Of a stretch of DNA of 5,138 nt, positions 1 through 5,138 are shown piece by piece (the first letter of the stretch is position 1; every line of letters starts with the position of its first letter). The stretch is from NCBI GenBank assembly GCA_021826785.1, contig JAKAYN010000066.1:1-5138 (forward strand). Direction: 5' to 3'. Under the pieces are notes generated by a model that searched no databases, was not told where the DNA came from, and saw only the letters and a program-made list of their open reading frames with translations. The translations under genes were made by a program, and so were the position numbers. The DNA is from Thermoplasmata archaeon (GTDB taxonomy: Archaea > Thermoplasmatota > Thermoplasmata > Thermoplasmatales > Thermoplasmataceae).

Positions 1-857
1 TATAAATTGATATATAAATCAGAGACCTTTTTAACCATGTCACTGTTCAAAGGTGGTATATCAGGTTCAGGCTCATGTTTCTCCCTTGCAGAATAAAGCA
101 TTTTATGATATCCGATATCCCTGTAATATTGCCTTACCATCTCCTTGCTGAGCTCTATAATATTATTATTTTTATATTCGTTAAGATCCCAGAAGCGATC
201 CTCATCTGGTGTTCCGAAAGTATCGCAGATAATAGGTTCACGCTTAATTCCAAATGCAAATTCCTTTTTACCATCAACATGTATTAGTCCCCTTGATTCA
301 ACTGATTCATTTATTCTTCTGTCTATTTTAAATATTAACTCCATGATTTCATATACCTCATGTTTTTTCATGCCTGATATGTCAATTGCCTCATCCATGC
401 CAAGAACCCTGTCAGTTTTTTCCCTCTTTGTTGTCATTTCAAAGAATGGGTCAGGTAATTTATCACCGTATGAAGGTTCATTTTTAAATCCTAATTCATG
501 GTAATCGATTTTCCCTGACTTTATTCTATCGTATAATGAGCCTGCAACATAGTACCTTGTTATAAATTCAATCGGTATCATGTAATTTATGTTAAATTCC
601 ATTGATTTATTTACAACATCATATTTTTTCACAACCATCTCATTGTTTGATCTAAGTTTAATTAAATCGGTTTTTATACCAAGGTCATCACATAATTTAT
701 ACCAGTAATATGCAGTTCTACAAAGAACCTCACCTTTATACGGTATCTCATTTGGTATTATCTTGTCAAAAACAGATATTCTGTTGCTGAACCTAAATAT
801 CAAATTATCATTGTCATCATAAATGTCCTTTACCTTTCCAGAGCTTAAAAACTTCAT
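1..857 (-). CDS. purC: SAICAR synthase (phosphoribosylaminoimidazole-succinocarboxamide synthase), 3' end cut by window edge
   Basis: The enzyme joins aspartate to CAIR with ATP, giving SAICAR, a cytoplasmic step of de novo purine synthesis. The frame is open from the ATG at 857-855 to the window edge: 285 full codons and no stop, so the C-terminus is missing. Family landmarks are clear: the nucleotide-binding start SGKVKDIY (residues 6-13), DKIIPNEIPYKG (31-42), the signature IPIEFITRYYVAGSLYDR (94-111), a variant of the second signature HVDGKKEFAFG (193-203), and DTFGTPDEDRFW (212-223). The start is set by the SSGKVKDIY motif, which lies at the extreme N-terminus in this family. No strong Shine-Dalgarno precedes it. 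A weak TATA-like stretch (TTAACTATAATAG on the minus strand, about 890-902) could give a short leader. Function is confident; neighbours further downstream cannot be seen. Confidence 0.95.
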   Translation of the reverse strand, partial: MKFLSSGKVKDIYDDNDNLIFRFSNRISVFDKIIPNEIPYKGEVLCRTAYYWYKLCDDLGIKTDLIKLRSNNEMVVKKYDVVNKSMEFNINYMIPIEFITRYYVAGSLYDRIKSGKIDYHELGFKNEPSYGDKLPDPFFEMTTKREKTDRVLGMDEAIDISGMKKHEVYEIMELIFKIDRRINESVESRGLIHVDGKKEFAFGIKREPIICDTFGTPDEDRFWDLNEYKNNNIIELSKEMVRQYYRDIGYHKMLYSAREKHEPEPDIPPLNSDMVKKVSDLYINL

Positions 858-1102
858 AAAACATTATACACACTCAATTAATCTTTTTTTCTATTATAGT
901 TAAAAATTTATCAAATTATCAACAACATTTGTTTTATTAATATCTTGAATATATTTCTTATTAATATAAAACATTTAAAGCTGGATTAATAACTCATTGA
1001 AACATTTAAAAAAATTCTAATATTTGTTATTTTATCTGAGTAATTATAACGCTTTTCCATTATTCAATCTATGAATTTAATATATAATATAAATATATAG
1101 TA
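858..1102. other. AT-rich intergenic region between purC and the exported-protein unit
   Basis: No gene is visible in these 245 bases; stops are dense in all frames and the composition is almost all A and T. It must carry the purC promoter (minus strand, near 857) and the 3' end of the unit that finishes at 1103. An 11-base direct repeat, AAACATTTAAA, occurs at 969-979 and 1000-1010. The second copy runs into an A7 tract that would be T7 on the minus strand. Confidence 0.6.
1008..1014 (-). terminator. Oligo-T tract, candidate terminator of the exported-protein unit
   Basis: Read on the minus strand this is a run of seven T about 90 bases after the stop codon at 1103. Archaeal RNA polymerase terminates at oligo-T tracts without needing a hairpin, so this is a plausible end for the two-gene transcript. 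T-rich runs are common in this AT-rich spacer, so the assignment is tentative. Confidence 0.35.
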
Positions 1103-1783
1103 TTAATTTTGCTTCTCTGTAATATTAATTATCTTAATTTCAGGTTTTATGTAATAGACCTTTCCATTTATGTAATCCATGTAATGGTAGTATCCATGTG
1201 TCTTATCAATTATTTCCAGTTTTTTTAATGTTACATTGATATTGTATGAATAGTTACCAATGTTTTTTATGTTTTTATCTATGCATGTGCTTATGTCTAT
1301 TATTATCTCCATTGTTGAATTTCTGTTATTTACCTTTATAGTACCTAAGCAGAAAGGCCAGTTCTGTGTCTTATTTATCAATATAGTTGCAGATTCTGAT
1401 ACTATATTCTCTAAATTTGCAATCTTTATACAGCCAGTATCAGGTCTTAATTCTATATATGTGCCTGTAGCCATAGAAATATTGGATAAAACATTGTATA
1501 AACTTTCATTTTTTAGTGGTTCATTACCATGGAATACCATATAAGGATAAATATACAAAAGGCCATCAGGAACATTAATCAGTGAAACATTTACAATAAA
1601 CATGTCTTTTATGACAAACGTATCCTTTTTATTATCAGATATTAAATTAAATTCTCCATTGTAATCCATATTCCTGTTTAATAAAACCTCCTTATTTGGA
1701 ATGTAAAATGCATACAATAATAATGATGAAATGATTATTATTGCAATAATTACCGAAATTATAATTTTAATTTTTTTAATCAT
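1103..1783 (-). CDS. Membrane-anchored, probably glycosylated extracytoplasmic protein of unknown function
   Basis: I do not recognise a family for this 226-residue protein. It begins with a positive MIKKIK stretch and one strongly hydrophobic segment (about residues 7-28), followed by a polar, asparagine-rich region with no second membrane span. That predicts a signal anchor with the body outside the cell. Eight N-x-S/T sequons (N65, N92, N101, N137, N155, N177, N183, N220) fit an N-glycosylated surface protein of an acidophile. Cysteines at 118, 145 and 167 could form a disulfide. The ATG overlaps the stop codon of the upstream gene (ATGA at 1783-1780) and has a good Shine-Dalgarno (1788-1794), so it is the distal gene of a two-gene transcript and is probably translated by coupling. 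Unlike its upstream partner the frame is intact. The shared export features suggest both work at the cell surface; the role is unknown. Confidence 0.8.
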   Translation of the reverse strand: MIKKIKIIISVIIAIIIISSLLLYAFYIPNKEVLLNRNMDYNGEFNLISDNKKDTFVIKDMFIVNVSLINVPDGLLYIYPYMVFHGNEPLKNESLYNVLSNISMATGTYIELRPDTGCIKIANLENIVSESATILINKTQNWPFCLGTIKVNNRNSTMEIIIDISTCIDKNIKNIGNYSYNINVTLKKLEIIDKTHGYYHYMDYINGKVYYIKPEIKIINITEKQN

Positions 1784-1787
1784 TTAC

Positions 1788-1794
1788 ACCACCT
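1788..1794 (-). promoter_or_regulatory. Shine-Dalgarno sequence of the 226-residue membrane-anchored protein
   Basis: On the minus strand this reads AGGTGGT, four bases before the ATG at 1783, close to the archaeal consensus GGAGGTGA. It lies inside the last codons of the upstream gene. A clear ribosome binding site here, but none at the first gene's start, matches the usual Thermoplasmatales pattern: leaderless first genes and Shine-Dalgarno-led internal genes. It supports the chosen start and co-transcription. Confidence 0.7.
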
Positions 1795-2676
1795 GAATGC
1801 ATATGCCATCTCTCCGGAATTTCCGGTATTAAGTGCTTCCATTTCGTATTTGCCTCCAATACTGTTTGGAATTTTATAGGTAAATGAATAGTAATGATAG
1901 CTAAACGTCGACCAACTCCATGTACCGATATTTGCTATTAAACTTATGGAACCTGAAGCTGTATATAATGTACCTGAAAAAACGACACTTATTGAAAATG
2001 ACAACCCAGCCTCATGTTTATACTGTGTTGTAAAGGAATAACACCCTGTTACATTAGGAAAAATACAATATCTGCTGAATTTTTGCCCCAGTCACTTGTA
2101 TTAAAGCCATTATAAAATGTTAGAGAGTTAAAACCATCATGTGTAAAATGTTTTATTTCATTAGAATCGTTTTTGCTTCCAGGTTTTAATAAACAATATG
2201 TCTTGAGTAGAGAAGCAGTATGATTACAAGCATAATGTGTATTTGTTATCTTTGCAACATAATTTGCAGGTATTGGACCCGGCCAGCCACCGCCACTTGG
2301 AGACCATTTAAGAACGACAGGATATATTGTCCCTTGATCCAGAGCAAAAAGTCCCTCAGCTGCACCATTTTGAATTCCAGATAAAGATGATCCTGATGCT
2401 GATTGTGTCATGAGCTCCAAGATGCAATACTATATTTAATCTTAAATGACTGACTGGCAATAGCCTTGGCACATCCACCATATGGTGAATTTACCAATAT
2501 TATAGGTGTCCATAACCATACGCTCCCAATAGGCTTACCCAATCCCCAGTAATAATGACCATAAGGTCCTACTTTTTTATTAAACTTTTTTACATATGGA
2601 TTTATCTTAATATTATTAACTGTATTTGAAAACATAACAAACATTAGAACAAGCAACCTTGTTATAATTATTATAA

Positions 2677-2683
2677 CTTTTTT
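2677..2683 (-). promoter_or_regulatory. A-AAA-AAG slippery heptamer at codons 2-4 of the exported-protein gene
   Basis: On the minus strand the start reads ATG CAA AAA AAG TTA TAA. Codons 2-4 contain the X-XXY-YYZ heptamer A-AAA-AAG in the correct register, the type used for -1 frameshifting in bacterial dnaX. Without a slip the product is five residues; a -1 slip gives the complete signal peptide frame. Transcriptional slippage or length change in the surrounding A7 tract would have the same effect. No downstream stimulatory hairpin was identified. Function is inference; the motif itself is directly visible. Confidence 0.4.
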
Positions 2684-2709
2684 TGCATAAATAATATAAA
2701 ATAATATAA

Positions 2710-2717
2710 TATATAAA
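2710..2717 (-). promoter_or_regulatory. TATA box of the exported-protein unit (leaderless promoter)
   Basis: The minus strand reads TTTATATA, an excellent match to the archaeal box A consensus. Its centre is about 25 bases before the A of the ATG at 2688, the distance from TATA box to transcription start. The mRNA would therefore begin at or next to the start codon, as is common in Thermoplasmatales. This is the main reason for placing the gene start at 2688 rather than at the in-frame TTG at 2656. Confidence 0.65.
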
Positions 2718-2912
2718 TATTTCGCTTAATTTTTATATTAGTTGTATACGCAGTATATATAACTATGTAAAATTAGTACAATAAGTTACATGATTAATAT
2801 ATTCATTTGTAAATTAATTTTAATTTATTAAATTCTATGTTATCTTAACTTTCGGAAATCTCTAGTTTATCTATAATTTCAACTATTTCATAATAGTGGC
2901 ACATCAAACAAA

Positions 2913-2926
2913 CCATGAAAACATGG
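2913..2926. repeat. Short inverted repeat CCATG-AAAA-CATGG
   Basis: A perfect 5-bp stem with a four-A loop. The half-site CATGGAAA recurs at 2922 and 3002. It could form a small hairpin in RNA or be a protein-binding site; at this length it could also be chance. Confidence 0.35.
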
Positions 2927-2963
2927 AAAAGATTTGAAAATAACGTAATGGATCTAAATATAA

Positions 2964-2982
2964 TGGTAATCATAGATTACCA
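2964..2982. repeat. Perfect 8-bp inverted repeat TGGTAATC-ATA-GATTACCA
   Basis: Eight paired bases on each side of a three-base centre make a 19-base palindrome, and it is not a simple A/T run. It lies about 270 bases from the flanking start codon on each side. A dimeric regulator's operator or the stem of a small RNA are both possible; no function is shown by the sequence. Confidence 0.5.
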
Positions 2983-3174
2983 AATATGAAAGGCTAAAAA
3001 TCATGGAAATGGTCTTTGCTAAAATATGAGAAACCTTATAATATTAATATAAAATTTCATATTTTTCGTTTTTAACACTTAAAAAAGTAAATAGTATTTT
3101 GCAATTGTTAACTATGACTATTTAATAAACTTATTTTTATATTACTATTTAAATGTTATGAATAATGTTTCTTT

Positions 3175-3189
3175 TTAAATTAAATTTAA
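3175..3189. repeat. AT-only palindrome upstream of the pyrophosphatase gene
   Basis: TTAAATT-A-AATTTAA is a perfect 15-base palindrome 60-75 bases before the pyrophosphatase start, upstream of the proposed TATA box. The position would suit a regulator site, but A/T-only palindromes arise easily in a sequence of this composition. Confidence 0.25.
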
Positions 3190-3225
3190 GGTTAGGACTA
3201 AGCAAATCATATGCATTTAGAAAAA

Positions 3226-3238
3226 TTTAGATATAAAA
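3226..3238 (+). promoter_or_regulatory. TATA-box region of the pyrophosphatase operon
   Basis: TTTAGATATAAAA contains two overlapping box A-like octamers, TTTAGATA (3226-3233) and ATATAAAA (3231-3238). A start 25 bases from the centre of the first falls at about 3255, next to the ATG at 3254; from the second it falls at about 3260, just before the ATG at 3266. Either way transcription should begin at or after the first possible ATG (3248), arguing against 3248 as the real start. Confidence 0.5.
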
Positions 3239-3253
3239 TTATAATAAATGGGC

Positions 3254-3787
3254 ATGGAAAAGAATATGAGTTACTGGCATCAGGTTCCTCCGGGTCCAAA
3301 CCCACCTGAAGAGGTCTACGTTGTTGTTGAGATACCACGTGGTGAAAGGAACAAATACGAAATAGCAAAGGATTTCCCAGGGATAAAGCTTGATAGAATA
3401 ATATATTCATCCTATGTTTATCCCCTGGAGTACGGTTTAATACCTCAGACATACTATTCTGACGGAGATCCAATAGATGCAATGGTTTTCATGTCCCAAA
3501 GCACATACCCAGGTGTTATACTTAGGGCAAAGCCAATAGGCATGATGAAAATGGTTGATTCAGGCGATGTTGATAACAAAATATTATGCGTTTGCCTTGA
3601 CGATCCTGTTTATTCGAATATAAACAATTACAAGGAAATACCTGAGCACGTGTTAAAGGAAACCGAGAACTTCTTTGAAACATATAAAAAACTACAAAAC
3701 AAGGAGGTAAAGGTTACAGGCTGGGAAGGTCCTGAAACGGCTAAGAACGAGATAAAGAAGGCAATAGAGGATTATAAAAAGCTATGA
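3254..3787 (+). CDS. ppa: Inorganic pyrophosphatase, family I (soluble)
   Basis: It hydrolyses pyrophosphate to two phosphates with Mg2+ in the cytoplasm, pulling forward reactions that release PPi. Numbered from the first possible ATG (3248), all main active-site residues of the E. coli enzyme have counterparts at matching spacing: E28, K36, E38, R50, Y58, Y62, the metal-binding signature DGDPIDAMV (D72, D74, D77), D104, D109, K111, and Y146-K147. Length (173-179 residues) is normal for archaeal members and the sequence resembles the Thermoplasma enzyme closely. Three in-frame ATGs compete: 3248, 3254 and 3266. The TATA position favours 3254 or 3266; related proteins begin only a few residues before the VPxGP motif, which also suits 3266. 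No Shine-Dalgarno is seen, as expected for a leaderless mRNA. The stop overlaps the next gene's ATG (ATGA), so it heads a two-gene operon. Confidence 0.95.
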   Translation: MEKNMSYWHQVPPGPNPPEEVYVVVEIPRGERNKYEIAKDFPGIKLDRIIYSSYVYPLEYGLIPQTYYSDGDPIDAMVFMSQSTYPGVILRAKPIGMMKMVDSGDVDNKILCVCLDDPVYSNINNYKEIPEHVLKETENFFETYKKLQNKEVKVTGWEGPETAKNEIKKAIEDYKKL

Positions 3788-4059
3788 GGATATATATAAA
3801 TAAAAATTTTATTGAGATAAAATGCAATGTTAATGGCATACTGGTTTTAAGCGCATGCCGTGAGCTTGTAAACTGTAGTAACGGCATATGCCAGTATGCA
3901 ATAAAAATAAATACCTCAGTAAAAAAGGAATTCAATGATGAAAATTTCCTTTACTTCAATGATAAAATAAAAATAGCCATGGATTATAATATTTATAAAA
4001 TAATGGAAAAGCATTCAATAATAGTTTACGAAGATCTTAGCGCTGATATAATAAATTAA
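3784..4059 (+). CDS. Small cysteine-containing protein of unknown function, coupled to pyrophosphatase
   Basis: This 91-residue protein starts at the ATG overlapping the pyrophosphatase stop (ATGA at 3784-3787), so it is probably co-transcribed and translated by coupling; no good Shine-Dalgarno is seen (a weak GAGG lies 13 bases upstream). I do not recognise a family. It has no signal peptide or membrane segment and looks like a small cytoplasmic alpha/beta protein. Four cysteines cluster in the first half (C14, C25, C31, C36, including [12 protein letters not shown]), a pattern that could bind a metal, but the spacing matches no motif I know. The frame runs to the exact tail of the opposing kinase gene (4-base overlap). 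Its reality is supported by the operon overlap and the compact fit between neighbours. Confidence 0.7.
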   Translation: MRIYINKNFIEIKCNVNGILVLSACRELVNCSNGICQYAIKINTSVKKEFNDENFLYFNDKIKIAMDYNIYKIMEKHSIIVYEDLSADIIN

Positions 4060-5030
4060 AAATTTTTTGAAATAACCTGTGGCTTTCCTGCAACCTTTAA
4101 TAATCTTATTTCATCGCAGAGGCCATTTAATTTTTCCTTTAATACATTAACGTTTTTGTTCTCTGTTACAACAAAAACATTTGGTCCACCGGTAACTATA
4201 AAGGTGTTCCAGACATCATCTTTTATTTTATTTACAGTTTCAATAAGATTCTGCATTCTATCATTTATTATATCTATTCCAACATCGTGAAGCATTTTAT
4301 GGTACTCTATTGTATCGGATTCTGCTAATTCAAATATTCCCTTTATGTTTCCGTTTTTTGCAAGTTCCTCAAGTTTTTTTGCCTTTTTATCAGCATTTTT
4401 TATTCTATCCTTGTAATTCTCATGCTTAATTATATTATCATGTATATCGTTTGACGGTGTTCTATTATTATTGAAATGCGCACCTATTATTGTAAAGTTG
4501 CTAAAAGCCTCAGGTTCTAGTATCTGTTCTGTTAATGATTCCTTTCCATTGGCATAATTTATTGTCAAACCACCGTAAATGCTTCTGCCAACGCTTTCTG
4601 ATATCTTTTGAAGATCATTCTCAAATGTGAATATATTTATATTGTATTCAAAAATAGATTCTATGCACTCACCTATGGCTGCGGCACCGGAATCTGAGCT
4701 CCCACTCAATATATTAACATTTTTTGATTCAATTGCTATGTTTTTATCATCGTCCAGATTTACCCTCATGAGTATTTCATGCTTGAATTTATCAATAACC
4801 TTGAATGGAGACCTATCAGAATTAACATCAATTTCCTTTCCATCAATATAGCATTTTTTTTCATTTGATATGTACATTTTTGTATCTGTATATATATCGT
4901 TATCTATTCCAGTGTAAGCTATACCTGCAGTTGTGTACATTGGTATTCTATTCTTTTTATCAGATATTCCTCCAAGGAGTATTATTCCTATTGTTGGAAA
5001 TGCTCTTGTTTCAACATGGTAGTTTTCCAT
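4056..5030 (-). CDS. Mevalonate 3-kinase (GHMP family, diphosphomevalonate decarboxylase homologue)
   Basis: It phosphorylates mevalonate on the 3-hydroxyl with ATP, the first committed step of the Thermoplasma-type mevalonate route (mevalonate 3-phosphate, then 3,5-bisphosphate, isopentenyl phosphate and IPP) feeding archaeal membrane lipids. The 324 residues match the length of Thermoplasma and Picrophilus enzymes. The N-terminal FPTIGIILLGG (11-21) and TTAGIAYTG (33-41), the ATP-loop-like NILSGSSDSGAAAIG (106-120), SESVGRSIYGG (144-154) and IVTGGPN (278-284) follow the Thermoplasma protein block by block. Two residues separate it from true decarboxylases: Leu18 stands where they have a catalytic Lys, and Thr280 replaces the Asp of their DAGPN-type motif. 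Glu145 and Arg190 correspond to the mevalonate-contacting Glu140 and Arg185 I recall for Thermoplasma. The start is supported by equal N-terminal length. It is a single gene converging on the pyrophosphatase operon. Older databases may call it diphosphomevalonate decarboxylase (mvaD). Confidence 0.92.
   Translation of the reverse strand: MENYHVETRAFPTIGIILLGGISDKKNRIPMYTTAGIAYTGIDNDIYTDTKMYISNEKKCYIDGKEIDVNSDRSPFKVIDKFKHEILMRVNLDDDKNIAIESKNVNILSGSSDSGAAAIGECIESIFEYNINIFTFENDLQKISESVGRSIYGGLTINYANGKESLTEQILEPEAFSNFTIIGAHFNNNRTPSNDIHDNIIKHENYKDRIKNADKKAKKLEELAKNGNIKGIFELAESDTIEYHKMLHDVGIDIINDRMQNLIETVNKIKDDVWNTFIVTGGPNVFVVTENKNVNVLKEKLNGLCDEIRLLKVAGKPQVISKNF
4058..4068. terminator. Two-way oligo-A/T terminator between convergent genes
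   Basis: AAAAATTTTTT provides T6 for the plus-strand pyrophosphatase operon (stop at 4057-4059) and T5 for the minus-strand kinase gene (stop at 4058-4056). Both stop codons fall within or next to it, so each terminator lies in the other gene's last codons. Oligo-T termination is normal in archaea; shared use is inferred from position. Confidence 0.5.
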
Positions 5031-5138
5031 GATAGCTTATTTATAAGTCCTTAAAATTTTTTATCTAATAATATTATTTATCACGCGAAACAATCTTAAT
5101 GTGTCCACAGCCCATAGGTTAAAAACAGTCTCCCTCGG
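5031..5138. other. Upstream region of mevalonate 3-kinase and unassigned GC-richer window edge
   Basis: The first 60 bases are AT-rich and must hold the kinase promoter (minus strand). TTAGATAA (about 5061-5068) would give a short leader; TTATAAATA (about 5037-5045) is a better match but too close to the ATG. The last 40-50 bases are clearly richer in G and C. An open plus-strand frame could start at GTG 5100 (VSTAHRLKTVSLG, running off the edge). A minus-strand frame (PRETVFNLWAVDTLRLF) enters from the edge and stops near 5064. Neither is long enough to judge, and I see no tRNA fold. Confidence 0.3.

Larger units (their letters stand above)
1780..2688 (-). pseudogene. Exported protein of unknown function, reading frame interrupted by three -1 frame changes
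   Basis: Three adjoining open frames read as consecutive parts of one protein of about 303 residues. The ATG at 2688-2686 stops after MQKKL. One extra base in the A7 tract (2684-2678) gives MQKKVIIIITRLLVLMFVMF, a good signal peptide, and continues to the TGA at 2410-2408. The next frame (open 2429-2049) holds a Gly/Ser/Pro-rich stretch with GGGWPGPIPANY. The last (open 2091-1780) ends in a Tyr/Ser/Trp-rich, beta-like region. Adding one T at 2063-2059 joins the last two smoothly as ADIVFFPNVTGCYSF. Sequons NHT, NDS, NTS and NVT and five cysteines fit an extracellular protein. I recognise no family. The promoter is intact and the next gene overlaps by ATGA, so any damage may be recent. Alternatives are programmed -1 frameshifting, re-initiation at the ATGA (2411-2408), or sequencing error. 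The last is less likely because the neighbouring kinase gene reads correctly through T8 and T7 tracts. The reconstruction as one gene is fairly sure; its status as dead or recoded is not. Confidence 0.7.
2689..3247. other. Long intergenic region between the divergent exported-protein and pyrophosphatase genes
   Basis: About 560 bases without a convincing gene. The two ends are extremely AT-rich and hold the promoters of the flanking, divergently transcribed genes. The middle (about 2840-3030) is visibly less AT-rich and contains two short perfect inverted repeats (2913-2926 and 2964-2982). It has only tiny open frames, the longest obvious one being ATG 2914 to TGA 2988 (24 codons, MKTWKRFENN start). 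I could not match any of the three forward translations to a known transposase or other protein. It may be the remains of a gene or a small RNA locus. Confidence 0.5.

Noticed and set aside
75..504. Two overlapping plus-strand open frames of 70 and 119 codons
   Set aside because: They lie antisense to purC, whose minus-strand frame is unbroken and carries all family motifs; neither translation looks like a protein.
1260..1544. Plus-strand open frame of 94 codons
   Set aside because: It is antisense within the intact membrane-anchored protein gene and has no promoter or ribosome binding site.
1780..2688. Frame changes as homopolymer sequencing errors
   Set aside because: Not fully excluded, but the neighbouring kinase gene reads correctly through T8 (4854-4861) and T7 (4374-4380) tracts, and the middle junction has no homopolymer, so this is not the preferred explanation.
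2881..3060. Possible transposase remnant in the long spacer (MKTWKRFENN and KYNGNHRLPNMKG in different frames)
   Set aside because: The phrases look protein-like but are short, broken by stops and did not match a family I can name, so no mobile element is called.
3207..3482. Minus-strand open frame over the pyrophosphatase start
   Set aside because: It is a shadow of the pyrophosphatase gene, whose catalytic residues are all present on the plus strand.
3741..3935. Minus-strand open frame of 64 codons across the pyrophosphatase end
   Set aside because: It overlaps two coupled plus-strand genes and shows no independent support.
4627..4851. Plus-strand open frame of 74 codons
   Set aside because: It is antisense within the mevalonate 3-kinase gene, which is complete and well conserved.
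5084..5138. Possible tRNA at the window edge
   Set aside because: I could not find a T-arm, anticodon arm or acceptor pairing on either strand.
1..5138. CRISPR array, toxin-antitoxin pair or known defence system
   Set aside because: No regularly spaced repeats and no recognisable Cas, nuclease, toxin or antitoxin motifs were seen anywhere in the window.

Overview
The window is AT-rich with short AT-only spacers, TATA-box promoters sitting about 25 bases ahead of start codons, and ATGA start/stop overlaps. It fits a thermoacidophilic archaeon of the Thermoplasmatales. The strongest clue is a mevalonate 3-kinase (4056-5030, minus), an enzyme of the Thermoplasma/Picrophilus-type mevalonate pathway. 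Its sequence looks closest to what I remember of the Picrophilus protein, so Picrophilus or a near relative is the best guess; I could not run a database comparison.

Layout. Positions 1-857 (minus) hold most of purC (SAICAR synthase, purine synthesis), cut at its 3' end by the window edge. Positions 858-1102 are an AT-rich spacer. Positions 1103-2688 (minus) hold a two-gene unit for exported proteins of unknown function. Its first gene (2688-1780) looks like one reading frame of about 303 codons broken by three frame changes, all in the same direction. The second (1783-1103) is intact, has a membrane anchor and many N-glycosylation sequons, and is joined to the first by an ATGA overlap behind a good Shine-Dalgarno sequence. 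Positions 2689-3247 are a 560-base stretch without a convincing gene; its middle is less AT-rich and contains two hairpins. Positions 3254-3787 (plus) encode family I inorganic pyrophosphatase, followed through an ATGA overlap by a 91-residue cysteine-containing protein of unknown function (3784-4059). That pair meets the mevalonate 3-kinase gene tail to tail with a 4-base overlap at an A5/T6 tract, probably a two-way terminator. The last 100 bases are the kinase's upstream region and a more GC-rich edge I could not assign.

The complete metabolic genes are housekeeping: purine synthesis, pyrophosphate hydrolysis and archaeal lipid precursor synthesis. The part most worth a second look is the exported-protein unit. 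Its first gene has an intact leaderless promoter and recoverable signal peptide, but also a classic A-AAA-AAG slippery heptamer at codons 2-4 and two further -1 junctions. Decay is the simplest reading. Programmed frameshifting or on/off switching through the A7 tract is a testable alternative.
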